Assembly (NCBI GenBank): GCA_013397455.1
Contig: VYZB01000117.1
Coordinates: 1,467,412-1,531,411, forward strand
Source: Crotophaga sulcirostris
Taxonomy: Eukaryota > Chordata > Aves > Cuculiformes > Crotophagidae
Length of the DNA: 64,000 nucleotides
Direction: 5' to 3'
A program made the translations under genes and the position numbers. This document shows positions 49,282 through 61,180 of this stretch, piece after piece. Under the pieces are notes generated by a model. The model did no database searches, had not been told where the DNA came from, and saw only the letters and a program-made list of their open reading frames with translations. The stretch's first letter is position 1, and each line of letters begins with the position of its first letter.

Positions 49282-50244
49282 GTTTAGGTATTTGCTGTCT
49301 TCTTGAGGCTCTCAGTAACATCCTCTCCCAAATACAGCTAGAGATTATCACTCCTGCATGCCCAGGCTTCCCTTGCAGCAGTTCTTCAAAAATGAGCTGG
49401 GTTTACAAATACCTATTTTGAAGAATATGGGGAGCTACACACCAGACCACGGGAAGAAGCTAAGGTTTACAACTATTACAATCACGAAATAGGTACTTTT
49501 ACTGTACATATTCACCCACCAATTGTGTCACATCTGTTTCTCCCTCAGATCACGTTTTGCTACTAAAGAAAACATCATGCTGAACTGTGGAACCACCACT
49601 TCTACCTCCTCCAGATGCCCCATCAAGACTCACTTTTTCAAGGATGCCCACAAAATGCACCACCTCACTGCCAATGGCCAACTCTCACAGCTTGCTCCAA
49701 GGAGGCAGCACTGCTAACTTGACTGACACGTTATCCACTCTCCACAACACAGGTTTTTGTGTTCAGTGTTTAGGGGTTTGTTTCTTTCTCCCCATTGATT
49801 GCATCCAACCATAGAACTAGACTAGGACAATAAAGATTTATTAACCAAGCGCCACCTGCGTATTTCAGACTTGGGTGCAACACAATGAAGTGGACAAAAA
49901 AGATCCTCAAGCAAGTTCACAAATCGCAGTATCATTATATGGAAGAGTCAGTTCAGGTCCAGCACCAATAAACCTATTAAAACACTGATGTCTGTGGCTA
50001 CTTCTAAATTTCTTCTATTACTTGCATTGTGAGGCTGGGGTGTGAACTCCACTGTTCTCTCCGTCAGGGTCAATGCCAGGGTGAGATTTTTCAGTAAGAC
50101 CTGCACTCTGCACAAAAATGGGAGGTTAAAATAATAAGTAGCTAATAGTTAACTAATTTTTGTGTAATTTAAAATTTCTGACAACACCATATTAACAAAT
50201 ACAGTGCAGTCATTGCCATCAGTGTCATAAAAACTACTCTCAGA
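49282..50244. other. No gene; possible LTR-like segment
   Basis: No gene seen. At 49829-49834 an AATAAA is followed by GATTTATTAACCAAGCGCCA, which is reminiscent of the R/U5 start of some ERV LTRs. Without TG/CA limits or a promoter box I do not call an LTR. Confidence 0.35.
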
Positions 50245-51540
50245 AAAGCAATAATGAGAACTCCAGCATTGCATATTCTCAGCCAACTTTCAGGATGTGT
50301 AATGTGCCACTGCTACTTGTCTGTAGTCATTAAAGAGGTCATCTGACAAGACAGACCTGAACTTGGACTTCGATATTTTCATCATAGAAATTTCAGCTTC
50401 ACTCAGATGTGTTGACCTGAAACATGCACTTAATCAAAAAGGAACTCCACTCAGAAAGAGAAAGCTGTGTTTTTTCCAGTAATGGCTAAAAATATGGTTG
50501 ACATGACTGTGCATTTAATTGCACATCTGTTTGCAAGGTTATAATTTCCATTCCAGGTCACTGACATTTACTTTCAAGACACTTCCAATCTAATTAGAAA
50601 TTCTGCATGTAAATCGAGCAATGAAGAAGCTAGCGAAGAGGTGAGTATGTTGCAGCTGAAGACCAAAAGTCATATCTCAAAATTCTCCTTAACATTTTCC
50701 AAAGACTCTGACTGCATCATCTTGGCAAAGTTTATTTCTTCTTTGGCTTTCTTTTGAAATTCAGAGAAGAGAAATCTGTGCTGAACTAGGTTATCTAAGC
50801 TTCAACTTCATTCTGAAAGCACGTACTTATGAAATAATTTGTGTCAGTTTTCCCTTCACCTTGAATTTAAAGGTTAAGGTCTTAAAAGTTTGGACGTCAG
50901 CTCAACAGTGAAAGCTAAACCAGACAGCTGTGGAAGACCACTGACTTCCTCAAACTGTTTACCTCCCTCATCCAAGAAAATCTTTTCCTTGTTTTTCCTT
51001 TTCTGTTGTACCATGGTGTGGAGAAGTCAGACAACTCTGATGTGCACTATAAGAGGATAATTTTTAAAATGTAACTAATGGAATCTGACAGGGGTGAAAT
51101 CTGTTGTTCTTACAACAGCCTGTGGTACCAAAGGACTGCTGTTAACCTTAGCACGGACTGAATATGCCCTGAAAAGAGAACTCTCATATGCAGTAGATCA
51201 TTATCATCACTGAGCCAAGGGAAAACCACCAGCTGCTGTTATTGAGACAAGCTGTGGAATAAGCACTTCCATGTCTTGTGTCTACCTTATGAACTGCAGG
51301 AAAATATTTCCTCTCAGTGTTTTCTTTTGTTAGATTTTTAAACAGTTCCTCTTTAAAACCATGCTCCATGGGCACCATTCAAATGCGTACTGGGCTGTGT
51401 CAACAACAGCTGCTGACTCATTTAAGGGGAAGACATTGAGTCTGCCTGCTCCCAACTTTTTTCAATTTCCTCTCCAATTTTCTTGCTGCAATTTCTATTT
51501 TCCTTTCTGACACACTCCTAGAAATCTGGAGATCATACAT
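50245..51540 (-). pseudogene. Decayed hAT-type (ZBED/GTF2IRD2-like) transposase
   Basis: Three conserved blocks of the hAT transposase family lie in the right order on the minus strand. Near 51400 is NESAAVVDTAQYAF, equivalent to the DESTDVTDTAQL catalytic-region motif. Near 50910 is LAFTVELTSKLLRP, equivalent to the LAFLVDLT..L helix block. Near 50410 is STHLSEAEISMMKISKSKF, equivalent to the C-terminal STxxCExxFSxMKxxKSK dimerisation motif, followed by RSVLSDD. Spacing is about 165 codons in each interval, near that of intact relatives. Upstream, 51451-51520 reads SVSERKIEIAARKLERKLK, fitting the helical stretch before the first motif. Frameshifts and stops separate the blocks, and the usual C of the CExxF motif is S. 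No terminal inverted repeats or BED finger were found. It could be a hAT element relic or a dead domesticated gene. Confidence 0.6.
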
Positions 51541-54500
51541 AACACTCAGAATATATAGTTATCAGAAAATAAGTTTGCACTTGCAGGGTGACCCTCTTCT
51601 ACCAGTTCAATATCTTCATTGCATTTATTTTTGGCACAGATTTCTGATGCAAGACATAACTGTTGCCGCTTCAGCTTTAATTCCTGGTCATTTGAGCAGG
51701 ACAAACACCAGCCTCAGACCTGGGAGTGTATCAGTTCTACCACATTGACTGCCCTCCTGCCTGTGCCATTTGGAAGACTCAGCTGTGTTGGAAGTTCTCT
51801 CCATCCCTTGCTCTGTGCATGTCACATTAGATAAACCTTGATTAAAAGTATATAACCAGAGGTAGGACTAGGACCCCTTTGCTTTACTTCTATTCCAACA
51901 TCTTTTGTATCTTTCACTGAACAGTAAACTAGCTTTGCTAAAAGATAAAATTAAGATTTTCTTTTCAGTGATGTCATATTTGAAGATGAGAAAGGCCTAG
52001 AGGCAACATGGGCAGTTTAATTCATTAACTGTATTCATAATGCAGAGAAGTATCTTTTGGGTCCTAATTTAAATTCAGTAACCAATCTGAAGTTCCTAAA
52101 TCAATATGCTAGAAATGTGAACAAGAAAAGATTTGTCTTTCAAAAGAGTCTGGGTCCATTCATCTCTCAGCAAGAACTCTCCTACTCTCTCTACTTTTAA
52201 TTGACTCAGTTGAGAATTGGGAACCAAACATCAGACGATTATGATCTAAATTTGTGTTTGTCAGATTCTGCCTAAATAATGTAGCTATTATACTCCCCAC
52301 AACAGTAGCTATCTATGATTAAAGTGTTATTCTTGTTAACTTCATTATAAGCTTTTGCAATCAGAAGATACTTCACTGATGAGAACTTTCTGAGACTGTC
52401 TCTGCTCTGATTAAATGTCTTTGGTGACTATTTTCGATTACATTTGAGCAAACATATGCACGTATATGTGAATGTTTCAAATGTCCATGCCATACTCAGA
52501 CCTCTACAGGACCACGGAGTAGTTTTATCTCCTCGTAAACCAGAGAGTATGTTGGTTTTTTCCTGCTTTGATTTCCTTCCTATTTCCTGGAGTTTCTGTC
52601 CACATTACAGTCAAATGATAGGAGTACTGGAAATGATCTGGACTTATATGTCAAATGTAGATTTCCCCATCCCCACCTCTCTTATCCTCTCATTTCTTTT
52701 TAGATGCCAACATCATTCCTTTCATCTTCCTGTGAAGGAGCTGATTCTTTCAGATGATTCCATTGGTTTGACAAGGAATCAAACCATTGAATATAATATC
52801 ATTATCATTCTTCAGGGTTTCTGTCAGTTTACTAGGGGAACCATGGAGAAACTGTTTCCCTCTTAGGTGTAATTTGTCCCCTAGGATGCTTTAGAGGAAG
52901 ATTTTACCTCTCTCTGAATCACGGCAGATTTCTACAAACCGGCATAGGTGATGAGTTGCCCCTCAGATCAGAGTGGTGTAGAGTGCTGGAACTGGATTTT
53001 TGCCTTTGTCTGTAGTATTTTGCACTGCCTTCCTCTTGTGAGTACTGGAGGATGTCATGGCAAAGCCCTTGTCCATCTTTGCATGCCGTACTATAATGAT
53101 GGCATTTGATTTTTTGCTTTTAAGTCTTGGCACAGGCTGTTATAAATGGTTTATTGGCCAATAAAGGCAGGTGGAATAAATGTTGTGCAGACCATTTTAT
53201 ACCATGCATATATTATACACTTACTCATAACTATGCGGAATTTAACATGTTAACTCAAGAAGTCCAATCCAGTGTTTGTATGTTCACTTTGGTGTGACCA
53301 GTTCTTTAATCAGCCAAACCCTTTCAACGGATTTTTCAGATCTCCTTATGCCATTGATTTCTAATTATTGCTGCACTCCTTTGTGTGTGACAATTGCAAT
53401 AATCTAGACTAGTCCAAGTTTTAGCCACTTGTTGAAGTGGTGAACTTGCAGTACAGTCTACACTTAGACAAGCCACTTGAGCCCCATTGAGAAAACAATT
53501 CCATTTCAGGGAAGCATTTAAACACTCACTCAAGAATAATTGCTTGAGATGACTGGTTGGGTTTGCAAGGATTTCCAAGACAAACAGGACACTGAGATAA
53601 TGCAGTCAAGGCCTCCCCATGTTTACAGCTAACAGAGCACCAGGGAATGAGCTTAACTCAGATACATCAAAATGCAGAAAACTAATTAAGCAACCAGGCT
53701 TAGATTTACTGTGTGGGGAGGGAAATTGCTGTCTTAGAAAGAATTCTTTCTCGTGGCTGCAGTGTAACTCCAGGTGTTGACCTGACCTGCTAAATTTACA
53801 GCACAGTTGGATCTGGCCTGGCTCAGAGGTCTTTGGTGTTTTAAAATTTATTTTGAGAGATGATCTCTGAATTTCCATGGATTCCCTAATGCTAAAAGTT
53901 CAACAGTTTGGAGAACAGCCTTACTTTTCTCCCATGTGTGATAACATTACAAGTCTCAGTCCCTTTCATTTCTATTTTTGTCCAGTATGAAATAGCCTAT
54001 ATGTCTACCCACTACCAAACTGTGGTAAAAACAAAACACTTGGTAAGAGTAATAGTTACTTCTGTTTCTAAATACTCTCACTCTTTCTAGATCGTGGATA
54101 GGAAATGGCAGTGAATATACCAGGATTCATTCTGGTTTCCTTCTAGGACTTTTACACTTGTTTTGACCCTTTGTGTTAAGATACTGTCTTAGTATCCAGG
54201 CAATGCCTGGAGTCTCCAGTGGGAGGTTTGAATTCAAAGTTTTATTAAAATTGGCTGTAGTTCAATTTACAAGAAAACAGAAATCACTAAGAAACAGACA
54301 GGGCACAAGGTTACACGAGCCAGCCTAACCTTTCTTATGTTCCTTAGTGCCAAAACCTTGTTCTCAGGAACATCTTTCTGATGCTCTTCTTTCGTCTTTC
54401 TGTTGGGTGGTCAACAGCAGAAGCCCAGAGTGCAAGTCAGGTGGTAAGAAAATTTCTCAGTGGGGTTTGAAGTCAACAAATATCAAGAATCACTAGAGCC

Positions 54501-56643
54501 AAAGCTGTGAAGACATGCCAAATCTGCTCTTTGTCCAGCTCTCCTTCAGGAAGTTATTACCTATCTTTACACTGCTTTCCATCTTGCTTTCCTTTGTTTC
54601 CCTAAGCAAAAATTCAAAGTTCTTCATTTACAATTGTATAAGTGAGTTGTCAGTGGTACTTTGAGCATTATACTGTATTAAGTACTCCATGCACTCCTCA
54701 ACAAAATAGTTGGGAGAAATGATCTTGAAACGTTTTGTACTAAACAAGAGAAGACAAGAGGAACACAACGCACTAGAGACGGACAAACAAACAAAGTTAT
54801 CCAAACATATGACTATAACCATTTTCAAATGATTAAAGAATCACAATTTTTTCACTTTGGAAGAATGGAGAAATAAGCAGTGTTTAAATCTTTAAACAGT
54901 AAGACCTGTGGTTTCACCCTTTATTTGATTGAGGTACTCTTTATCTCCTTGTATTTTTCATTGCAACTAAACAAAAATGGTTCCTATTATATTCTATTCC
55001 TTTCAAACAAAAAAAATAAAAATCAAACATATCCTAGCTGGGAGGAAAGCCAAAATGTTGAAAAGATATGATGAATGAGAGTAGACGTTAGCTGAAGCAG
55101 GAACACTGAACAAAAAACTGCAAGGCATCATCATTGAACTGCTTTTTTTTTTCACTAGCAAATCAGATGGCTGCCACTTATTAAAGCGTAAGCACTTATT
55201 TTTTTCAATTTAATAGTTAACTCTGTATAAACTGAATGGTGAATATTTTTAGTTACAAGTCCAACATTTCCACAACCAGTCCTCAGACAGACAGACTGGA
55301 AACCAGGCAAAAGGTATCCATAGGGGCTGGTTTTGTTTGGTTCCTGAGATGCACAAGGAAGCTGCTCCATACTGGCTTCCAGAGCAGGAAGCTAGCATTT
55401 TCTTCTTCCCCATACAAGCAGAAAACTGCAGTCAAGAGAGGATTATGGAAACCTTTCCCTGAGTGAAGAATTTTCCTAAATCACAAATCCTCAGTCATTT
55501 GAAAGCCAGTTCCGAAGCACAATGAGGTTTTTTGGTAATGTTTCCACAGAGTTTAAGGTTTCATTTAGTTCTGCAAGCATTGTGAAACACCCTACCATGT
55601 CCTAGACATCCACAAGATATGACATGGGTCCCGTGGAAGATTCACGACCTGATAAAGACAAGATATGATATGCGAAAAGTCTAAGATGGTGCCAAGTCCT
55701 TACATTTACGCAGTGGGCACTAGCTGAAATTTGAGTGAATCTTTGTCACCATCCCTTAACTCTACCTTCTAAAAACTGACCTAGATTATTTACCATTTCA
55801 GATGAGTCGGTCCCTTTCGGCATGAACCAGCAAATTGAATTTGCTCTGTCCTGCTCACAGTTATCTTGGCATGAATCACTTCCCAGGCAAAGATGTGTAG
55901 CTGTGCTGGTGCAGTGCCACATCTATGGTAGGAAAATCAAACTGTCAAGGAATTCATTCATAGATCCTAGATCTGGCACACAAGTGGCCAGTTTGGTGTC
56001 CAGGCAACATGAGCTGGGCTGTCTCTGCACTCCCTGATATTAACGTCAGCCATTTCCTGTAAGAGATGTGTGCCTGGAACTGGTATTAAATTCCAATTCA
56101 TCTTTAATATCAGACCTTCAAGTCTGAGCTTGGGTGACAGCAGCTAATATCAAGTTTTTCGGAAGGACTTATGTGGGTGTGTTGGCTTCCAAATCTCTCA
56201 AGCTTGCCAAATACTCTACAGCCTCTGTACCTCCACGTCAACTACGGCTGTGCTGGTAGTAGCCTGGGTACATCTGCACACTCTTACCTTCTGCCCCAGC
56301 TCCATCAAGAAGCCACTGCTATAATTTCATCTGCCATCTTTGTGCAGAAAAGATATATATTTTCCAACTTGTGCTCTAGGATGCTAGAAGTGTAAAACAT
56401 TTTTGAGTAGTGCCTTAAAAGCACTATGCTTACATAGGTTTCTGCAGGCAGGATGCGTCCCTGAGGAAATCTGTGGAGGAGTCCTCTTTTCGAGAACATT
56501 GATAAATGGAACAGCTAATGGGAATAAACCACTGCTTTTTTTTAAGCTTGACCCTTTGCTCAGAATGAAAGATTCATATGGATTATAGCTATAAGCAGAG
56601 CTCTTCCTGAGCTTCTACATAGCTTAGGATGGTTCTGCTTCCT
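51541..56643. other. No gene recognised
   Basis: About 5.1 kb. The first 150 bases may be more of the transposase relic. A 140-codon plus-strand frame at 52444-52866 has no recognisable domain. At 54190-54300 the minus strand has AATAAAACTTTGAATTC after a U5-like context, possibly another decayed LTR. The rest is AT-rich. Confidence 0.45.
54190..54560 (-). mobile_element. Possible decayed ERV LTR 3' part
   Basis: Minus-strand reading gives AATTGAACTACAGCCAATTT, then TAATAAAACTTTGAATTC and CTCCCACTGGAGACTCCAGG, a pattern similar to the polyadenylation region of avian ERV LTRs. No terminal TG/CA pair or TATA box could be fixed. Weak call. Confidence 0.25.
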
Positions 56644-57392
56644 TGTCACGGTTTAGCCTCAGCCCAGCTTGATTTGCAGCTAAATGTGAGCAGTTGTGTC
56701 CCAATTCCCTTTCCTCACTCCCCTCAGGGGAAAGGAGAAAGAGAAATGAGAGAAAAAGAACTTGCGGTTTTGAAATTAAATTTAAAACAATTCTAATGAA
56801 ACAACAATAATAAAGAAAATACTATTAGTAAGAAAATAATAAAACGTATACAAAGATGTGAAATTGCTCCCTGCCACCACCACCACCTTGATGACTACAT
56901 CAACACAGATGCTGCAGAGCAGGCACAGGGGTAAAGGTCCTGGGCTGGACTCAGCAGCAGGAGTGAGCTGGACTCCAGCACTGGCTTCAGGAATGCAAGG
57001 ATCCCAACAAGGTTCTCACTGGACATTGGACATCACAGAAGAAGAGATTGACCCTTGTGATCCCTCAGTTTTATACCAAGTATGACATATATGGAATGGA
57101 ATACTCCCTTGGTCAGTTTTGGATCACTTGTCATGTCTGCTGCTCCCTGCAGGTGTGACCCTATTTTTTCCCCTTTCATTTAGTGGCACTCAACCAGCTC
57201 GAGGATGACTTTGGTTTCTATAGGAATAAGTATAAGCAATGGCCTTTCTGCACACCAGTGCCCTGTGTTATTACTTCAAGAGAGAAACACTGTCTAAAAA
57301 ACATGCAGTTAACTTTAAGAAAATGAAATTACTCAGGCAAAGCTTAGCTGAAGATTTAGAAAACTGATTCTACTTCAGCTCCAACAAGAACA
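56644..57392 (-). mobile_element. Avian ERV LTR, solo-like, same family as 14-kb LTR
   Basis: On the minus strand it starts TGTTCTTGTTGGAGCTGAAG at 57392 and ends GGCTAAACCGTGACA at 56644, about 749 bases. It aligns along its length with the LTR at 14118-14858: shared blocks include AACTGCATGTTTTT, the CATTGCTTATACTTATTCC region, ACTGACCAAGGGAGTATTCC, a TATAAA box (plus-strand TTTATA at 57070-57075) and the GGGGAGTGAGGAAAGGGAAT terminal block. The polyadenylation signal present at 14709 is altered here (ATTAGA). Flanks are TTCCT at 56639-56643 and ATCCT at 57393-57397, a likely 5-base target duplication with one mismatch. No primer binding site follows, so it looks solo. Confidence 0.78.
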
Positions 57393-58413
57393 ATCCTCCA
57401 ATGCAATTCCCTCAAAAAGGTGGCAGCAGACCTATCTACTCAAAGTGTCCAAATCAATCAGAAAATGGGAAAATCCCAGCATCAAGTGGATAAATTAATC
57501 TTTTACCAGTCTGCAGTCTGTTTTTATTAGCATTGTATTTAAAAAAAACCAACTACTTGGTGCAGAACTCTTAAGATTTAGACTAGCAACACAAGCAAGC
57601 AAGAAACAATAAAAAGACTTTAAGTTCAATTGGATCTATCAAAAGTTCCTGCATACCTGTGCAGGATTATTAATAAGAAGAACATTTGTGAGAATCATTT
57701 TGGCTGATGCATGAGCTGCAGAATCACTGCCCATCAGATCTGTGACCAATGTGGCCCGTGATAGCAGATTCAGCCCGGGTGCACTGTCTGAGATGTATTT
57801 AAAGTTCTTTGTTTTCATTATGAGATGAGGATTTGCCAACCCTAGTACTTCTGTGTAGTGACAGCTTAACTGCTGATGTCAGATTTTGCTGAAAAATGAG
57901 TTAATTTATGATTGCATGAAATGTTTATCAAAAAGACAAAATACTTGGATCTGTTGGCAGTATATAAAACTATAAATACTAGAGAACATAGTGACAGGAG
58001 CCAACATTTATTAAAATTATGGTCTGTAATGTTTTCAATAACCTCTTTCATTTGTTTATTATTATTTCAAAAAAGGTTTTCTAAAACCACAGGATCCAGG
58101 CAGACGAAGCACACCTAGGTTACAGACACAAAGGCTTTGGGAAGTGGGGCAAGTAGAGACAGGAGGGAAGTCTGTCATCACTTTTACATACTTAGATTTT
58201 TCCATAGGTAAGTACCACCAGTCCTTTTGCCAGAGATGCTGCTCCACATCCAGTGACTTCCTGGTGTCTTTATGACAACTGCTTGGACAGTGATCATGGA
58301 AGAGTAATATCAGGAAAGTAAAAAACAAGCTATCTCCCTCCTGATCTTCTGAAGACACTCTGGAGAAGTGAACCCCACTGGCATATTGTCAAGCATCATG
58401 ATTGTATCATGAT
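57393..58413. other. No gene recognised
   Basis: About 1 kb with nothing supportable. The small open frames on both strands near 57.6-58.36 kb are not recognised. Confidence 0.5.
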
Positions 58414-58578
58414 TGTTTAGGCTTGATACTAGGAGAAAGTTCTTCACTGAAAGGGTGATTGGCCATTGGAATGCGCTGCCCAGGGAGGTGGTGGAGTTGC
58501 CATCCCTGGAGGTGTTTAAGAGGAGATTGGATGAGGCACTCAGTGTCATGGTTTAAATGATGGGTTGGTATTAGTGTT
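58414..58578 (+). mobile_element. CR1 LINE 3' end, cut short before its tail
   Basis: Starts at GTTTAGGCTTGATACTAGGA and runs through GCGCTGCCCAGGGAGGTGGT and TGGATGAGGCACTCAGTGTC to GGGTTGGTATTAGTGTT. It stops before the GGTTGGACTCGATGATC block, where a minus-strand CR1 tail begins. Normal copies continue here, so the junction is suspicious. Confidence 0.9.
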
Positions 58579-58630
58579 CACAGTATCACAGTATAACAGT
58601 ATCACAAGGTTGGAAGGGACCTCTGAGATC
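58579..58630 (-). mobile_element. Inverted CR1 tail next to an assembly gap
   Basis: Plus-strand CACAGTATCACAGTATAACA then AAGGTTGGAAGGGACCTCTG is the reverse complement of an ATACTGTG-tailed CR1 terminus. It abuts a plus-strand copy on the left and a run of Ns on the right. Confidence 0.85.
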
Positions 58631-58646
58631 NNNNNNNNNNNNNNNN
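58631..58646. other. Assembly gap, 16 N
   Basis: Sixteen Ns flanked on both sides by CR1 sequence. The bases from 58647 repeat those from 58470, so the true gap size and content are uncertain. Confidence 1.
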
Positions 58647-58820
58647 AATGCGCTGCCCAGGGAGGTGGTGGAGTTGCCATCCCTGGAGGTGTTTAAGAGG
58701 AGATTGGATGAGGCACTCAGTGCCATGGTTTAGATGATGGGTTGGTGTTAGTGTTGGGTTCTAGGTTGGACTCGATGATCTCAGAGGTCCTTCCCAACCT
58801 TGTAATACTCTGATACTGTA
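58647..58820 (+). mobile_element. CR1 LINE 3' end, ATACTGTG-tail type
   Basis: Begins AATGCGCTGCCCAGGGAGG and runs through GGTTGGACTCGATGATCTCA to ATACTCTGATACTGTA. Its first part repeats 58470-58577 with a few differences. It is either the same locus assembled twice or a second insertion. Confidence 0.92.
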
Positions 58821-60599
58821 TCTGGAGGCCCCAGCAACTCCTTATCCATGAATTCATTGGGGCTCCCGGTACATTGATCAAGGTGGGGATCCTCTACAAC
58901 GAGCTGTTCTTCTTCAGTCCCATCCCACCTCCTGCTTGCTTTGGATCCCAGACTCCTCCAACAGGTAGGCTTCTCTTCAGCTGCACTTTCTCATTGCTAT
59001 TTGTGCCTCTGATCAGAACTCCACTGTGCCAGTTCTCATACAGCCACAGAACAGGGACCTCGCTGTAGTGAGCCTGACTTCTCAAGGTTGGTGGATAAAG
59101 AGTCGAAAGATGCCCAGAGAAAGCGAGTAGTTCTCCTGAGGGTAAATCATGGTTGAATTGGTGAGAAATCTTAGGTTTCCTGACACAAATCTTAGTTGCA
59201 TGTCCAGTACTCCTGTCCCTTAGTGGTTTTCCCCCTGCCCTAACCTGTCTTTCACATTCATTCCTGTCATATTCCCGTGCGTATTGTTTCACTTTTACCT
59301 ATAACTTTCTCTCACTCTCAGGGGAATTTCCTGGACTTCATGCTCTCCTACCTTGTTCTCTGCTTCACTAATGTTTTTTCCTGCTGCTGACCCCCAATGA
59401 AAATACTATGGCTTTCATTTCCTCACATTTCATTTAGTGTTTGCAGGTCTCAAGCTGCTCTCCGTCATGCTGGTCCAGAAAGCAACGAATGGAACCAGTA
59501 CAGGACCAGTAGACTTCCAGACGGATTGTATGACAAAGTCACTCCACTCTCAGTGCATGAGAGTTTGCTCCAATTTTCTGTTTATCTTGAAGTTATATAG
59601 ATTGTCCAGTCATTCTTTTAGAGGACTATAGCATATTGCTTAGAACTTAATCATTGCCATTTACTGGCACTGATATCCCAAAAATACAACCCCCTTTCCA
59701 TGGATTGCAACACCAATCAGGCTCCTCTCAGATTAGACTCAAGTCAAAGTCAGGAAGGTATTTCCACTTATCGTTATTGAGTTTGCTATGAATCTGTGTA
59801 TTTAGCAATACTGAACTCCTCCGTTAATCTGAACACCAGGAAACACTTAAACCATTATTTCTCTTTGATACTAAAAACTGAAGGTGGAAGCATGAGTTCT
59901 GAGGAAATTCTGAGTGGAAGATAAATGATTCTTTGCCATTTTGATTCTTTGGCCTCAATTCAGTTGCTCAAAAATAAATTTGTAGTCACTTATGAGGTGC
60001 CCATGGCGTCCTAGATGGCTGCACAGGTATGCCACAGGACTACAGGAAAGGCAATTTCAGGCAGGATCCCTTAGGGACTTTGAAGAGGTCTCAGGTGTCT
60101 TTAAACAAGCAACTACATGGTGGCCTCTTTCCCACTGAGTCCAAAACAGGAGTGTAGTAGGGCCCGATTTCAAGCTTAGCTTATCACATTTCCCAGCCTG
60201 TTATCTCCTGCACAGCTAGCAAAGATCAAACTGGCGTGACTGAGACTCCTCTGACCCTTAGATTCCCTCTTGTCCTTAACTTCTGCTGCTGAAGTTAAGC
60301 AGAAAAAGTCACTTTCCTAAAACACCCTCTCTAATCCATGTGACCAGTGGGGCTGGAGCTCTGAGCAAGGAAAACTGTATATTCTGAAAGAAAATTTTCT
60401 AGGCTTTTCAGGAGAATCGTTGGCCATCAAAGATCCTTTTTTGGCTTGGAGGGAAAAACTCATCGGATAAATGGCCAATATAAAGATGTGGTTCCTTGAT
60501 CTTGAAAGTGTGAGCAGTCAGGCAAAGAAACTGCAGCAGACAACCTATTCCAGTGCTTAGAGGGTCATAGCAATGCTAAATATACTTTCCTATTGGGAC
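58821..60599. other. No gene recognised
   Basis: About 1.8 kb. A 132-codon minus-strand frame at 58894-59292 is proline- and lysine-rich without a recognisable domain. Nothing else is supportable. Confidence 0.45.
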
Positions 60600-61180
60600 T
60601 ATTGCCATGAAAGACAACATACAGCTCTCCACAGCCGCAGCTCCTGCAGGAAATGTCCCCTCTCCCCAGGCTGCAGGGTGAGTCTGTGCTCCAGTGGGGT
60701 CTCTCCACGGCTGCAGGGGATCCCTGCTCTGGGCTGCAGTACCTCTTGCCCTCCTCCTCCTCCAGCCTGGGTCACCCTCTGTTACTGCTCCCTCCTTACC
60801 TCCCTCCTCTTCTGCCTGTGCTGCCTTCGGCACTTTTGGAAACCTTTTCTCCCCTGGTGCCCCCAGCTTGACTGAAGGGCTCAACTATGTCCTCTGGTGG
60901 GGCCATTGAAGCCAGCTGGGACCCAGTTGTGTCCAACATGAGGCAGGCAAGACAGGCAACCACTGCACCATAAGTCCTTCTTTTCTGCATCTAAATCAGG
61001 ACTGCTTGAACTAAGCAGCAAGGACCAGTCATAAAAGCTCAGCTTGCTCCCCAGAGCAACTGTGAGTCAGACCCTTACTTTCTTTTACCCACTGTTTGGT
61101 TCCTGCTGTAGTACCAGGATCCAGTTGAGTTGGCTGCTTGGCAAGTTGCTGAATTAGTTCTCAAGCGGAGAAAAAGCAAG
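60600..61180. repeat. GC-rich patch, probable dispersed repeat
   Basis: A sharp rise in GC, with CTCCACAGCCGCAGCTCCTG, CTCTCCACGGCTGCAGGGGA, GCCCTCCTCCTCCTCCAGCC and GGGGCCATTGAAGCCAGCTG. Wording of this kind recurs in avian genomes within LTR-type repeats, including the following CTCAGCTTGCTCCCCAGAGC section. Overlapping open frames in four or more readings are a by-product of the GC content. I cannot name the family or orientation. Confidence 0.4.

Noticed and set aside
52444..52866. 140-codon plus-strand open frame
   Set aside because: No domain, no splice context, and a few frames of this length are expected by chance in 64 kb.
58894..59292. 132-codon minus-strand open frame
   Set aside because: No recognisable domain and no supporting signals around it.
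60573..60909. Several overlapping proline/leucine-rich frames
   Set aside because: They lie in a GC-rich dispersed-repeat-like patch and are open on both strands, which points to composition rather than coding.
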